NCBI RefSeq assembly: GCF_026342405.1
Contig: NZ_JAPEMU010000001.1
Location: forward strand, 2,108,001 to 2,172,000
Reading direction: 5' to 3'
Source of the DNA: Kitasatospora sp. NBC_00240
Lineage (GTDB): Bacteria; Actinomycetota; Actinomycetes; Streptomycetales; Streptomycetaceae
Length of the DNA stretch: 64,000 nucleotides
Made by a program: the position numbers and the translations under genes
In this document: positions 41,092 through 53,131 of the stretch, one piece after another
How the letters are laid out: the number at the start of each line of letters is the position of its first letter
Position numbering within the stretch: position 1 is the stretch's first letter
The notes under the pieces: model-generated
What the model was told of the DNA's origin: nothing
The model's input: only the letters and a program-made list of their open reading frames with translations
Databases searched by the model: none

Positions 41092-41724
41092 ATGGTCTAT
41101 CGCAGGACCCCGGCCGCCCAGGCCCGGCTCGACGCCCAGCGTGCCTCCGTACTCGCCGCCGCCACCGCACTGCTCTCCGAACACGGCTACGCCGCCTGCT
41201 CGGTGGCCGCCGTCGCGCAACGCGCGGGGATCGCCACCGGCAGCGTCTACCGGTGCTTCCCCAACAAGGCGGAGCTGGTGGCCGAACTGTTCCGCGAGGT
41301 GGTCGGCCGCGAGGTGGCGGCGGTACGCGCGGCCGCCGCGTTCGACGGTGACCTGCCGGCCCAGGTGGCCTCGGTGATCGGCACCTTCGCGGGCCGGGCG
41401 CTCCGGGCGCCGCGGCTGGCCTTCGCCCTGCTCGCCGAGCCGGTCGATCCCGAGGTGGACGCCCAGCGGCTGGTCTTCCGGCTGGCCTTCCGGGACCTGA
41501 TCGCCGGTCTGATCGCCGAGGGCGTGGCCGCCGGCCGGCTGCCCCCGCAGGATCCGCAGCTCACCGCGGCCGCCCTGGTCGGCGCCGTCGGCGAGGCCCT
41601 GGTCGGCCCGCTGGCCGACGGCGGGCCGGCCGAGGCGCTCGTCCCGGCCCTGTCGGGCTTCGCCCTGCGAGCCCTGGGCCACCCGATGCCCCCGGACCGC
41701 CCCGGCAGCGGGCCGGGCCGATGA
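41092..41724 (+). CDS. TetR family regulator
   Basis: 210 residues. HTH about 15-60 with VLAAATALLSEHGYAACSVA and GIATGSVYRCFPNKAELVAE, a TetR consensus. C-terminal ligand domain has no Cys. ATG at 41092; no ribosome binding site is visible in CTTCACTTCTTGCC, so the message may be leaderless or the start may differ. It is followed 43 bases later by the AurF-like gene and could control it. The 40784-41091 region upstream otherwise holds the glyA riboswitch and promoter. Confidence 0.9.
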   Translation: MVYRRTPAAQARLDAQRASVLAAATALLSEHGYAACSVAAVAQRAGIATGSVYRCFPNKAELVAELFREVVGREVAAVRAAAAFDGDLPAQVASVIGTFAGRALRAPRLAFALLAEPVDPEVDAQRLVFRLAFRDLIAGLIAEGVAAGRLPPQDPQLTAAALVGAVGEALVGPLADGGPAEALVPALSGFALRALGHPMPPDRPGSGPGR

Positions 41725-41767
41725 GCGCCACCCCCACCCTCACCGCCATCCCCACGGGAGCCGACCG

Positions 41768-42751
41768 ATGACCGATCGCGCCGCCGCCACCACCGCCGCC
41801 GCCACCGCCACCACCGCCACCGCCGCCACCGCCACCGCCACCGCCACCGCCACGACCGAGCGCGAACTGAACGCCGAGCGCCTGCTGCGGGTCTCCGCCA
41901 AGCACTCGCACGACCCGCTCACCGAGATCGACTGGGACGCACCGCTGGACCCGGACCAGTTCGCGATCCCGCCGCACCGCGTGTCGCTGTACGGGACGCC
42001 GCTCTGGGACTCCATGACGCACCGGCAGCGGGCCCAGCTGAGCGTCCACGAGCTGGCCAGCACCATATCGGCGGGCATCTGGTTCGAACTGATCCTGATG
42101 GAGGGCCTGGTCCGGCACGTCTACGAGAGCGACCTGACCACCAAGCACGCGCAGTACGCGCTGACCGAGGTCGCCGACGAGTGCCGGCACTCGACCATGT
42201 TCGCGCGCTACCTGACCAAGACCGGCTACCCGTCCGCCCGGCCGACCCGCCGGGCGCAGCGGCTCGGCCGGCTGCACTTCCTGATCAACGACACCACCAT
42301 GACCTTCGCCGGCGCGATCTTCGTGGAGGAGTTCACCGACGCCCTGCAACGCGAGATGATGCGGGACGAGAGCCTGCAGCCGCTGGCCCGCTCGGTGGCC
42401 CGGATCCACGTGATCGAGGAGGCCCGCCACATCGGTTACGCCAAGCCGGAGTTGGAGCGTCGCTGGGCCGCACTGAGCGCCCCTCGGCGGGCGCTGTTCC
42501 GGCAGGCGCTCGGCCTGCTGGCGCAGCAGTCGGTCGCCGAGGTGATCCACCCCCGGGTGTACGCGCTGGCAGGTCTGGACCCGAGGGCCGCCCGGCAGGC
42601 GGCCGCCGCGAACCCGCACTGGCAGCAGACCAAGGCCGAGTGGGCCCGCAAGGCCGTGCAGTTCTTCACCGAGCTCGGGATCATCGACCACCGGTCGGAG
42701 TACCGCTGGCGGCGGGCGGCCCTGCTGCCCGCCGCCCGCCGGGGGCGCTGA
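41768..42751 (+). CDS. AurF-like diiron oxygenase
   Basis: 327 residues, PF11583-type. Iron-ligand segments: ISAGIWFELILMEG, EVADECRHSTMF (Glu138, His141), FVEEFTD and VIEEARHIGY, matching the ferritin-like E...ExxH...E...ExxH pattern of p-aminobenzoate N-oxygenase. AurF members oxidise arylamines; the substrate here is unknown and no biosynthetic cluster adjoins. Residues about 5-30 are a run of Ala and Thr coded by GCC/ACC repeats (41783-41860), probably not part of the fold. GGGAG precedes the ATG by 7 bases. Confidence 0.88.
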   Translation: MTDRAAATTAAATATTATAATATATATATTERELNAERLLRVSAKHSHDPLTEIDWDAPLDPDQFAIPPHRVSLYGTPLWDSMTHRQRAQLSVHELASTISAGIWFELILMEGLVRHVYESDLTTKHAQYALTEVADECRHSTMFARYLTKTGYPSARPTRRAQRLGRLHFLINDTTMTFAGAIFVEEFTDALQREMMRDESLQPLARSVARIHVIEEARHIGYAKPELERRWAALSAPRRALFRQALGLLAQQSVAEVIHPRVYALAGLDPRAARQAAAANPHWQQTKAEWARKAVQFFTELGIIDHRSEYRWRRAALLPAARRGR

Positions 42752-42836
42752 CCGGGCCGCGCACCCGCCGGGGCGTCCGTCCCGCTCACCGGGCGTCGGG
42801 GCCGAGCTCACCCGCGCCGTCGCTCGGCGCCGCCGC

Positions 42837-43964
42837 TCAGCGCCTTCGTTCGGTGCTGACGACCACACACACGGCCGCCACCACAATCGCGCCACCCAGC
42901 AGGATCGGCCCGGTCAGCGGCTCGGAGAGGACCAGCCAGCCGAGCAGCACCGCCACCACCGGGTTGACGTAGGCGTAGGTGGCGACCAGCGTCAGCGGCG
43001 CCGACTGGAGCAGCCAGGCGTACGCGGTGAAGGCCACCAGCGAGCCGAAGACCACCAGGTAGGCGAGGGCCAGCCAGGACCGCCCGGAGACCTGCGCGGG
43101 GTCGAAGCCGTGCTGCTCGCCGCGGCCCAGCGCGACCAGCAGGCTGGCGATGCCGCCGGCGATCATCTGGTAGGCGCTGGCCGCGAAGGCGTTGCGCGGC
43201 ATGTCGATCCGGCGGGCGGCGAAGGAGCCGGCCGCCCAGGTGAGGGTCGCCGCCACCACGGAGATCACCCCGCCGATCGCGATGTCCCCGCCGAAGGCCG
43301 GGGAGGAGAGGACGGCGAGGCCGGCCAGTCCGAGCAGCACCCCGCCGAGCGCGGCCGGGCGCGGGCGGGCGCCGCCGAACGCGATCGGCAGCAGCACCAT
43401 CCAGAGCGGGACGATCGCGACCAGCAGGGCGGCCAGCCCGGACGGGATGGAGTGCTCGCCGAGCACCACCAGGCCGTTGCCGCCGGTCAGCAGCAGCACG
43501 CCGACCAGGGCGGCGGACCGGAGCTGGCGCCCGGTCACCCGGACGGCGGCCGGGCCCTGGCGCCAGGCGACCAGGCCGAGCAGCAGCAGTCCGGCGGTGA
43601 GGGCCCGCGAGCCGGCCGAGAGGAAGGTCGGCATGGTCTCGATGGTGATCCGGATCGCCAGGTAGGTGGATCCCCAGAGCACGTAGACGATGGCGAGCGC
43701 GCCCCAGACCGCGCCGCTGATCCGGGGCCGGTCGGCGGGCGGCTTCGCCGTCCCGGCGGCGGCCTGCCCGCCGGCGGTCTTCACAGCGACGGTCTTCACG
43801 GCGACGGTCTTCACGGCGGCGGTCTGCCCGGCGACCGCTTCGACGACGGCGTCCTCGACCACGGCTCCCGCCGCCGGACCGGGCCCTCCCGTCCCGTCGG
43901 CGCTGCCCGGGGTGCCGGGGCCGTCCGGGGCGTCCGAGGGTCTCTGCGGGGCCGGAGCTGTCAT
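42837..43964 (-). CDS. EamA/DMT family permease
   Basis: 375 residues. After a disordered N-terminus of about 85 residues with a short repeat (AVKTVAVKTVAVKTA, coded by a 15-bp tandem repeat at about 43784-43830) come ten membrane segments in two EamA halves: GALAIVYVLWGSTYLAIRIT opens the first and GGDIAIGGVISVVAATLTWA lies in the second. Probably exports a small metabolite or amino acid. ATG at 43964 follows GGGAG by 6 bases. Confidence 0.9.
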   Translation of the reverse strand: MTAPAPQRPSDAPDGPGTPGSADGTGGPGPAAGAVVEDAVVEAVAGQTAAVKTVAVKTVAVKTAGGQAAAGTAKPPADRPRISGAVWGALAIVYVLWGSTYLAIRITIETMPTFLSAGSRALTAGLLLLGLVAWRQGPAAVRVTGRQLRSAALVGVLLLTGGNGLVVLGEHSIPSGLAALLVAIVPLWMVLLPIAFGGARPRPAALGGVLLGLAGLAVLSSPAFGGDIAIGGVISVVAATLTWAAGSFAARRIDMPRNAFAASAYQMIAGGIASLLVALGRGEQHGFDPAQVSGRSWLALAYLVVFGSLVAFTAYAWLLQSAPLTLVATYAYVNPVVAVLLGWLVLSEPLTGPILLGGAIVVAAVCVVVSTERRR

Positions 43965-44115
43965 GGGTGTCTCCCTGGGACGCTGCTGTACGAACCCCGC
44001 CATGACACCGCACCATCGGCCCCTGGCGCCAGTGGGTATCCGGCCCGGCCCGGCCGGAGCTACCGTGGGCCCCTCCCCGCACCCGCCCCACGCACGCCCC
44101 CAGGAGGCCCGAACC

Positions 44116-44532
44116 GTGCCCGCCGACCCCGCCCAGCTTCCGTTCTTCGTGTACGGCACACTCCGAACGGGCGGCCGCAACCACGCCGCACACCTGGACG
44201 GGCTCTGCGCCGCCGTCCGCCCCGCCGTGCTGCCCGGCGCCGCCCTGTACGAGGGCCCCGGCTTCCCGTACGCCGTCCCCGACCCCGACCGGCAGGTGGT
44301 CGGCGAGTTGGTGACGGTGTTCCCGGCCGGGTACCCGTCCGTGCTGGCCGGCCTCGACCGGCTGGAGGACTGCCGGCCGGACGGCTCCGGCGAGTACGTC
44401 CGGCTGCGCCGGGCGGTGCGGACCGCCGACGGCCAGGCCGAGGCCTGGGTCTACCTCGCCGGCCCGCGCACCGCGGCCCGCCTGCGGTCGGGCCCCGCGC
44501 CGATCGACTCGGGCGACTGGACGCGGCGCTGA
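44116..44532 (+). CDS. Gamma-glutamylcyclotransferase family protein
   Basis: 138 residues. N-terminal FFVYGTLRTGGRNH is the substrate-binding loop of the AIG2/GGCT fold, followed by ALYEGPGFPYAVPD and a conserved Glu in VVGELVTVF; LAGLDRLEDC comes later. Members split gamma-glutamyl amines or act on related adducts. GTG at 44116 has AGGAGG 8 bases upstream. Convergent with catalase. Confidence 0.9.
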   Translation: MPADPAQLPFFVYGTLRTGGRNHAAHLDGLCAAVRPAVLPGAALYEGPGFPYAVPDPDRQVVGELVTVFPAGYPSVLAGLDRLEDCRPDGSGEYVRLRRAVRTADGQAEAWVYLAGPRTAARLRSGPAPIDSGDWTRR

Positions 44533-44565
44533 CCGGTCCGCCGCCGGCCCGCCCCACGCAGCCGG

Positions 44566-44599
44566 GCGGCGGGTCCGGATCAGGACCCGGACCCGCCGC
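44566..44599. terminator. Bidirectional stem-loop terminator
   Basis: 13-bp perfect stem GCGGCGGGTCCGG/CCGGACCCGCCGC with an 8-base loop, between the cyclotransferase gene and the convergent catalase gene. Confidence 0.85.
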
Positions 44600-44643
44600 G
44601 GGTGCCCGCCACCGGGCCGGTCACCCGGCCGGCGGCCCGCCGC

Positions 44644-46104
44644 TCACGCCGTACGGACCCCGGCGGCCACCCGGTCGCCGAGATCCTTGTCGACGTTGCG
44701 CCAGTACTGCACGGCGCGCGCCAGCACCGGCTCGCTCACGCCCGCGAGCAGGTGCCCGACGATGTTGGAGACCAGCCGGTCGCGGGCGGCGTCGTCCAGC
44801 ACCTCGCGGACCATGGTGCCCGCCTGGCCCCAGTCGTCGTCCTCCGGGTGCAGGCCGTACGCCTCACGGACCATCTCGCCCCCGGTCCGCCAGCCGGCCG
44901 ACGGGTCGTCGAAGCGGTCCGCCGCCGCGGCCGGGCCGCCGTAGGAGTTCGGCGCGTACGGCGCCCCCGCCCGGCTCGGGTCGAAGCGCATCGGCCCGTC
45001 CTTGGCGTACGAGTGGACCGGCACGTGCGGGCGGTTCGGCGGCAGCTGCGCGTAGTTGGGGCCGATCCGGTACCGGTGGGTGTCGGGGTAGGAGAAGATC
45101 CGCCCGAGCAGCATCTTGTCGGGCGAGACGCTGATGCCGGGCACCAGGTTGGACGGCTCGAAGGCGGCCTGCTCGATGTGGACGAAGAAGTCCTCGGGGT
45201 TGCGGTTGAGGGTCATCCGGCCGACCTTGACCAGCGGGAAATCACCGTGCGGCCACACCTTGGTCAGGTCGAAGGGGTTGAACCGGTAGCCCGCGGCCGC
45301 CTCGAAGGGCATCACCTGCACGTACAGCGTCCAGGACGGGAGCTCGCCGCGGTCGATCGCGTCGTACAGGTCCTGCCGGTGCAGGTCGGGGTCGCTGCCG
45401 GCGAGCCGGTCGGCCTCCTCCTGGGTGAGGAAGTCGACGCCCTGGTCGGTCTTGAAGTGGTACTTGACCCAGAACCGCTCGCCGTCCGCGTTGATCCACA
45501 TGTAGGTGTGCGAGCCGTAGCCGTTCATGTGACGGTACGACTTCGGGATGCCGCGGTCGCCCATCAACCAGGTGACCTGGTGCGCCGACTCGGGCGACAG
45601 GGTCCAGAAGTCCCACTGCATGTCGTGGTCGCGCAGCCCGTTGTCCGGCCGCCGCTTCTGCGAGCGGATGAAGTCCTGGAACTTGATCGTGTCGCGGACG
45701 AAGAAGACCGGGGTGTTGTTGCCCACCAGGTCGTAGTTGCCGTCCTCGGTGTAGAACTTCAACGCGAAGCCGCGCGGGTCGCGCCAGGTGTCCGGGCTGC
45801 CCTGCTCGCCCGCGACGGTCGAGAACCGTGCCAGCAGCTCGGTCCGCCGGCCGGGCTGGAAGAGCTTCGCCTTCGTCCAGCGGCTGACGTCCTCCGACAC
45901 CTCGAAGACGCCGTACGCCCCGGAGCCCTTGGCGTGCACCACCCGCTCGGGCACCCGCTCCCGGTTGAACTGGGCCATCTTCTCGATCAGGTAGTGGTCG
46001 TGCAGCAGGATCGGGCCGTCCCGTCCCACCGTGAGCGAGTGCTCGTCGCTCGGCACCGGGACGCCGGCGTTGCTGGTGGTGTACGGAACCGCTGAGTCGG
46101 GCAT
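44644..46104 (-). CDS. Catalase (heme, small-subunit clade)
   Basis: 486 residues. Distal His in [12 protein letters not shown], distal Asn in [12 protein letters not shown], proximal heme Tyr in [14 protein letters not shown]. Length fits a small-subunit monofunctional catalase without the C-terminal flavodoxin domain. Detoxifies H2O2 in the cytosol. ATG at 46104 has GGAGG 5 bases upstream. No CatR/Fur-like regulator is adjacent. Confidence 0.97.
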   Translation of the reverse strand: MPDSAVPYTTSNAGVPVPSDEHSLTVGRDGPILLHDHYLIEKMAQFNRERVPERVVHAKGSGAYGVFEVSEDVSRWTKAKLFQPGRRTELLARFSTVAGEQGSPDTWRDPRGFALKFYTEDGNYDLVGNNTPVFFVRDTIKFQDFIRSQKRRPDNGLRDHDMQWDFWTLSPESAHQVTWLMGDRGIPKSYRHMNGYGSHTYMWINADGERFWVKYHFKTDQGVDFLTQEEADRLAGSDPDLHRQDLYDAIDRGELPSWTLYVQVMPFEAAAGYRFNPFDLTKVWPHGDFPLVKVGRMTLNRNPEDFFVHIEQAAFEPSNLVPGISVSPDKMLLGRIFSYPDTHRYRIGPNYAQLPPNRPHVPVHSYAKDGPMRFDPSRAGAPYAPNSYGGPAAAADRFDDPSAGWRTGGEMVREAYGLHPEDDDWGQAGTMVREVLDDAARDRLVSNIVGHLLAGVSEPVLARAVQYWRNVDKDLGDRVAAGVRTA

Positions 46105-46352
46105 GGTGTCCTCCGTCACGTGCCGAGGTACCCCCTCGCCGAACCTAACCCAGCAGTCCCGTCCCTGCCCGGCGTCGCCCCGGGCGCCGCCGGTCCCGAG
46201 GCGGAACCGGCCCTCGCCCCCCGCTCCCGCCCGGGTGCCACCGGCGGCACCGCGGCCCTCCACCCGTGCCGGCGGCCACGGGCCCCGCGACCAGGGCGCG
46301 AAGCGCCGGGTAGGCTGCCGCTGCCCCCTTCCGGACCTGCGAGGAGTACCTG

Positions 46353-47681
46353 TTGGCCACCGTCCCTGCCCCGGCGCCGGCGGGCCGCCCGATCACCGTC
46401 GTCGGGATCGGCGCCGACGGCTGGCCGGGCCTGGCCGACACCTCCCGGCAGGCCCTGCGCGAGGCCGAGGTGGTGATCGGCGGCCCGCGCCAGCTCGACC
46501 TGCTGCCCGCCGAGGCCACCGCCGAGCGGGTCCGCTGGCCCTCTCCGCTGCGCCCCGCCGTCGCCGGGCTGCTCGCCGCCCACCAGGACCGCCGGATCTG
46601 CGTGCTGGCCAGCGGCGACCCGATGTTCTTCGGCATCGGCCGCACGCTCGCCGAGACGGTCGGCGCCGACCGGCTGCGCGTCCTGCCGCACCCCTCCTCG
46701 GTCAGCCACGCCTGCGCGCGGCTCGGCTGGCCGCTCGAGGCCACCGAGGTGGTCAGCCTGGTCGGCCGCCCGCTCGACAGCCTCACCCTGGCCCTCCACC
46801 CCGGCCGCCGGCTGCTGGTGCTCAGCGCCGACGCGACGACCCCGGCGGCGGTCGCCGCCCTGCTGACCGCGCGCGGCTTCGGCGCCAGCCGGCTGCGGGT
46901 GCTGGAACAGCTCGGCGGCCCGGCCGAGCGGCAGCTGGACGGCGCCGCCGACGGCTGGCCGCACCCGCCCGGCGACCCGCTCAACCTGATCGCGGTCGAC
47001 TGCGCCGGCGACGGCGTCCGCACCTCGGTGGTGCCGGGCCTGCCGGACTCCCGGTACGAGAGCGACGGCCAGCTGACCAAGCGCCACGTCCGGGCCGCCA
47101 CCCTCGCCACGCTCGCCCCCGCCCCCGGGGAACTGCTCTGGGACGTCGGCGGCGGCTCCGGTTCGATCGCCGTCGAGTGGCTGCGCGCGCACCGCGACTG
47201 CCGCGCCGTCAGCATCGAACGCGACCCCGTCCGGGCCGGCCGGATCACCCGGAACGCGGCCGCCCTCGGCGTGCCCGGACTGCGGGTGGTCACCGGCCCG
47301 GCGCCCGCCGCCCTCGACGGGCTCCCCGTCCCCGACGCCGTGTTCATCGGCGGCGGGCTCACCGTCCCCGGTCTGCTGGAGGCCTGCTGGGCGGCGCTGC
47401 CGCCGGGCGGCCGGCTGGTCGCCAACACCGTCACGCTGGAGTCCGAGGCGCTGCTCACCGAGTGGTACCGCCGCCACGGTGGCGAGCTGTTGCGGCTGGC
47501 CGTCGCGCACGCCGTACCGGTGGGCGGCTTCACCGGCTGGCGGCAGGCGATGCCCGTCACCCAGTGGTCCGCCGTCAAGCCGTCCGGCCTCCCGGCCGAC
47601 CTCCCGGCCGACCCACCGCCCGCCCCGTCGTCCCGCCCGACGCAGCCGTCCCTCCCGACGCAGCCGCCCGCCGTTCAGTAG
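46353..47681 (+). CDS. cobL: Precorrin-6Y C5,15-methyltransferase (decarboxylating)
   Basis: 442 residues, fusion of the CbiE and CbiT activities. N-terminal SAM-methyltransferase of the corrin type ([34 protein letters not shown]). C-terminal Rossmann methyltransferase about 225-410 ([32 protein letters not shown]). It methylates C5 and C15 and decarboxylates the ring C side chain in B12 synthesis. TTG at 46353 has GAGGAG 6 bases upstream. First gene of cobL-cobM-cobK. A Pro-rich tail of about 30 residues is extra. Confidence 0.95.
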   Translation: MATVPAPAPAGRPITVVGIGADGWPGLADTSRQALREAEVVIGGPRQLDLLPAEATAERVRWPSPLRPAVAGLLAAHQDRRICVLASGDPMFFGIGRTLAETVGADRLRVLPHPSSVSHACARLGWPLEATEVVSLVGRPLDSLTLALHPGRRLLVLSADATTPAAVAALLTARGFGASRLRVLEQLGGPAERQLDGAADGWPHPPGDPLNLIAVDCAGDGVRTSVVPGLPDSRYESDGQLTKRHVRAATLATLAPAPGELLWDVGGGSGSIAVEWLRAHRDCRAVSIERDPVRAGRITRNAAALGVPGLRVVTGPAPAALDGLPVPDAVFIGGGLTVPGLLEACWAALPPGGRLVANTVTLESEALLTEWYRRHGGELLRLAVAHAVPVGGFTGWRQAMPVTQWSAVKPSGLPADLPADPPPAPSSRPTQPSLPTQPPAVQ

Positions 47682-47690
47682 GAGCCCCTC

Positions 47691-48452
47691 ATGACCGTCC
47701 ACTTCATCGGGGCCGGCCCCGGCGCCGCCGACCTGATCACCGTGCGCGGGGCCCGGACCCTGGCCCGCTGCGGGGTCTGCCTCTACGCCGGCAGCCTCGT
47801 CCCCCGGGAACTGCTCGCCGAATGCCCGCCGGACGCCCGGCTGGTCGACACCGCCCAGCTGACCCTCGACCAGATCGTCGCCGAGATCACCGCCGCCCAC
47901 GAGGCCGGCCAGGACGTCGCCCGGCTGCACTCCGGCGACCCGTCCGTGTTCAGCGCCGTCGCCGAGCAGATGCGCCGGCTGGACGCGGCGGGCATCCCGT
48001 ACGAGGTGGTCCCCGGCGTCCCCGCGTTCGCCGCGGCCGCCGCCGCGCTCAAGCGCGAGCTGACCGTGCCGACCGTCGGCCAGACCGTGATCCTGACCCG
48101 GGTCGCCAAGCGCGCCACCCCGATGCCCGAGGGCGAGGACCTCGCGACGCTCGGCCGCAGCCGCGCCCTGCTGGTGCTGCACCTGGCCGCCGGGTACGTG
48201 GACGACGTGGTCGAGGAGCTGCTGCCGCACTACGGCGCCGACTGCCCGGCCGCCGTCGTCGCGATGGCCAGCCGGCCGGACGAGCTGGTGCTGCGCGGCA
48301 CGCTCGCCGACATCGCCGGCCAGGTCAAGGCCGCCGGCGTGGTGCGCACGGCCGTCATCCTGGTCGGCCGGACGCTGGGCGCCGAGCAGTTCCGCGACAG
48401 CCACCTCTACTCGGCCGGGCGCGAGCGCCCGCACGAGGCCTGCGGCGCCTGA
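47691..48452 (+). CDS. cobM: Precorrin-4 C11-methyltransferase
   Basis: 253 residues, class III SAM methyltransferase: VHFIGAGPGAADLITVRGA, LHSGDPSVFSAVAEQMR, VVPGVPAFAAAAAAL, and the CobM/CbiF signature TVGQTVILTRVAKRATPMP. Transfers methyl to C11 of precorrin-4. ATG at 47691, 9 bases after cobL; its TGA shares a base with the cobK ATG (TGATG). Confidence 0.96.
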   Translation: MTVHFIGAGPGAADLITVRGARTLARCGVCLYAGSLVPRELLAECPPDARLVDTAQLTLDQIVAEITAAHEAGQDVARLHSGDPSVFSAVAEQMRRLDAAGIPYEVVPGVPAFAAAAAALKRELTVPTVGQTVILTRVAKRATPMPEGEDLATLGRSRALLVLHLAAGYVDDVVEELLPHYGADCPAAVVAMASRPDELVLRGTLADIAGQVKAAGVVRTAVILVGRTLGAEQFRDSHLYSAGRERPHEACGA

Positions 48453-49288
48453 TGCCCCGGTCCGACGCCGCCGGGGCCGGCCAGGCCTGCGCACACCCCG
48501 CCGCGGCCGGCCCCGTCCGCCCCGCGCCGCGCCGGGTGCTGATCCTCGGCGGCACCACCGAGGCCCGCCTGCTGGCGGCGGCGCTGGCCACCGGGCCGGC
48601 CGCCGACCCGGGCCGGCTGGTGACGAGTTCGCTGGCCGGACGGGTGGCCGAGCCGCGGCTGCCCGCCGGACAGGTGCGGATCGGCGGCTTCGGCGGCGCG
48701 GAGGGCCTCGCCGACTGGCTGCGCGCCGAGCGCATCGACGCCCTGGTGGACGCCACCCATCCGTTCGCCGAGGTGATGTCGCGCAACGCCGCCGAGGCGG
48801 CCGCCGCCGCAGGCGTGCCGCTGCTCGCCCTGCGGCGCCCCGGCTGGAGCCCCGCCGAGGGGGACCGCTGGCACCCGGTGGCCTCGCTGCCCGAGGCCGC
48901 GGCCGCGCTGCCCGCCCTCGGCCGCCGGGTCTTCCTCACCACCGGCCGCCAGGGCATGGCCGCCTTCGCCGGCCTGGACGCGCTGCGCTTCCTGGCCCGC
49001 TCGGTCGACCCGCCCGCGGAGCCGCTGCCCGCGCACACCGAAGTCCTGCTGGCCCGTGGTCCGTTCACGCTCGCGGACGAGCGGGCCCTGCTGCGTGAGC
49101 ACCGCATCGACGTCCTGGTCACCAAGGACAGCGGCGGCGCCGCCACCGCCCCCAAGCTCACCGCCGCCCGCGAGCTGGGCCTCCCGGTGGTGATCGTCCG
49201 CCGCCCGGAGCTGCCGGGCGGCGTACCGGTGGCCGAGGACGTGGCGGCGGCGGTCGCCTGGCTGACGGAGGGCGGGCCGACCGACTGA
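48452..49288 (+). CDS. cobK: Precorrin-6A reductase
   Basis: 278 residues. CobK/CbiJ features: RVLILGGTTEARLLA, DATHPFAEVMSRNAAEAA, VFLTTGRQGMAAF, TKDSGGAATAPKLTAARELG. NADPH-dependent reduction of the corrin macrocycle. ATG overlaps the cobM stop by one base. A weak hairpin (49321-49347) follows and could end the operon. Confidence 0.95.
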   Translation: MPRSDAAGAGQACAHPAAAGPVRPAPRRVLILGGTTEARLLAAALATGPAADPGRLVTSSLAGRVAEPRLPAGQVRIGGFGGAEGLADWLRAERIDALVDATHPFAEVMSRNAAEAAAAAGVPLLALRRPGWSPAEGDRWHPVASLPEAAAALPALGRRVFLTTGRQGMAAFAGLDALRFLARSVDPPAEPLPAHTEVLLARGPFTLADERALLREHRIDVLVTKDSGGAATAPKLTAARELGLPVVIVRRPELPGGVPVAEDVAAAVAWLTEGGPTD

Positions 49289-49350
49289 CCGGCGGCGGGC
49301 CGATCCGCTGACCAGGGCGCCCGGCGCGCCGTGCCGTGCCGCGCCGGCGG

Positions 49351-49848
49351 TCAGACGCCGGGCGCCGCCCCGCCCTCCCTGATCTCGTCCAGCGAGAGCT
49401 GCATCGCGGCCTTGGCGCGGGTGAACCAGTCCGCCAGTACGGCGGTCTCGTCGGGGGTGTAGTCGCCGAACAGGGCGCCCAGCCGCTCGTAGAACGGGCC
49501 GTAGACCGCCATGATGCGGGCCTGCGCGGTGTCCTCCATCGCCACCCGGACCCGGCGGCGGTCCTTGGGGTCCGCCTCCCGGCGGGTGTAGTCCGCCTTC
49601 TCCAGCCGGTTGAGCACGCCGGTCACGGCGCCGGTGGTCAGCCGGGCCCGCTCGGCCAGGTCCCCCGCCGTGAGCGACTCGCCGGCCAGGGCGGCCTCGA
49701 TGACGAAGCCGAGGCAGGTGAGGTCGGTGACGTTCAGCCCGAGCCGCCCCGCGATGTCCTGCTGCCCGAACTGGGCCAGCGCGATCATCCGGTCCATCGC
49801 GTACAGCGCCTGCGCGGCCGTCGCCTCCGGGCGCTCCTTGCCCTCCAC
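49351..49848 (-). CDS. MarR family regulator
   Basis: 165 residues. Winged helix with LTAGDLAERARLTTGAVTGV and NRLEKADYTRREADPKDRRR, the MarR wing signature. No obvious redox Cys. GTG at 49848 preceded by AAGGGG. Divergent from the HGxxPAAW-type membrane protein and probably controls it and itself through the palindrome at 49867. Confidence 0.9.
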   Translation of the reverse strand: MEGKERPEATAAQALYAMDRMIALAQFGQQDIAGRLGLNVTDLTCLGFVIEAALAGESLTAGDLAERARLTTGAVTGVLNRLEKADYTRREADPKDRRRVRVAMEDTAQARIMAVYGPFYERLGALFGDYTPDETAVLADWFTRAKAAMQLSLDEIREGGAAPGV

Positions 49849-49866
49849 AGAGATTCCCCTTACGAT

Positions 49867-49879
49867 CTAAGCTACTTAG
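49867..49879. promoter_or_regulatory. Palindrome in MarR promoter region
   Basis: CTAAG-CTA-CTTAG, a perfect 5-bp inverted repeat with a 3-base centre in an A+T-rich patch 18 bases upstream of the MarR start. Probable autoregulatory operator. Confidence 0.55.
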
Positions 49880-50011
49880 CTCGTGAGATAATTTGTCTCC
49901 CGGCCCCCATTCTCCCCGGCCGGCGCACCCGCACACCCGCCGCACCACTGTCCGGGGGCGCCCCCGCCTGCCCCACCCCCTCCCCATCACCACGCCATCC
50001 CAGGAGTCGAC

Positions 50012-50434
50012 ATGTCCACACACGGCGACCACGACATGGGCCACACCGTCGCCGGCTGGACCGGCAGCGCCCTGACCATCGCCGGCAGCACCGTCATGGG
50101 CCTGGCCTTCGTCGCCGGCTCCCCCGCCGGCCTCCGGGCCGGCGGCGCGGTCCTCGTCCTTGCCGCCCTCGCCACCTGGCTGCTGCACCTGGCCGGCCGG
50201 GGCAAGCCCACCGGCCCCCGCCCCGCCGGCCGCCGCGACTGGCGCACCCGTGACACCGCCGCCCGCCAGGGCCATCCCGACTGCCTCGGCTGCCGCCTGG
50301 CCGGGCGGCGCCCGCACGCCCTGCCCGTCCCCCGCCCGCACGGCGGGCCGGCCCCGGCCCCGGCAGCCGCAGCACCGGCGGCCGCAGGTACCCGGGCCGG
50401 GAGCACCCGCACCGCGCCGGCCGACGCCCGCTGA
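50012..50434 (+). CDS. Small HGxxPAAW-type membrane protein
   Basis: 140 residues with two hydrophobic segments, one about 14-36 and one containing GGAVLVLAALATWLLHLAG. The N-terminus HDMGHTVAGWTGS matches the HG(H/x)(T/S)xAAW start known from a family often paired with MarR regulators, and the cytosolic part keeps HPDCLGCRLAGRR. Function unknown. The C-terminal 40 residues are Ala/Pro-rich. ATG at 50012 follows CAGGAG. The pairing with MarR supports the assignment. Confidence 0.8.
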   Translation: MSTHGDHDMGHTVAGWTGSALTIAGSTVMGLAFVAGSPAGLRAGGAVLVLAALATWLLHLAGRGKPTGPRPAGRRDWRTRDTAARQGHPDCLGCRLAGRRPHALPVPRPHGGPAPAPAAAAPAAAGTRAGSTRTAPADAR

Positions 50435-50444
50435 GCGGCGCCGC

Positions 50445-50484
50445 GGCACTCCGGCACTCCGGCACCCCGGCACTCCGGCACTCC
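50445..50484. repeat. Five tandem copies of an 8-bp unit
   Basis: GGCACTCC x5, the third copy being GGCACCCC, within the gene-free 50435-50738 stretch. Probably a simple-sequence expansion. The rest of that stretch shows only the icd promoter region. Confidence 0.9.
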
Positions 50485-50726
50485 ACCGTTCACCCGCCGC
50501 CGGGACGGACTCGCCCCGCGACCCGGCCGCGCCCACGGCGCGGGTCCGTCCCGCCCGGCGCCGCCGAGCGGCGCACCGGCCGCGAGCAGGTCACCCTGGG
50601 AACGGGGGCGCCCCGGCCGGCGCCCGGCCGCCGGCGGCGGCCGGTTCGCCGTCGCTCGACACGGGGGTTGGGTGTCGGAGAGGGGCAGGCACGAGATATC
50701 TTGATATCGAGACGTTGTAGACGTGA

Positions 50727-52958
<2,232 letters not shown>

Positions 52959-53007
52959 CCCCGGGCCGGCACGAGTCCCCGCGGGGGCCCGCAAGCGTAT
53001 GAGTGAG

Positions 53008-53046
53008 AGGTCCCGCGGACCGTCCTGGCGACGGTCCGCGGGACCT
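53008..53046. terminator. Strong stem-loop terminator after icd
   Basis: 17-bp perfect stem AGGTCCCGCGGACCGTC with its complement, 5-base loop, followed by TT. It separates icd from the convergent GntR gene. Confidence 0.9.
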
Positions 53047-53131
53047 TTCGCGTGGACGGGGCCTGGCGGGGGCCGGGGCGGCCGTGGGGCCGGTGCCGGG
53101 CCGTGGGGCCGCAGGAGCAGCCCGCGGGCGC

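Noticed and set aside
50445..50484. Regulatory iteron
   Set aside because: Eight-base unit without dyad or helical phasing; a simple-sequence expansion is enough to explain it.
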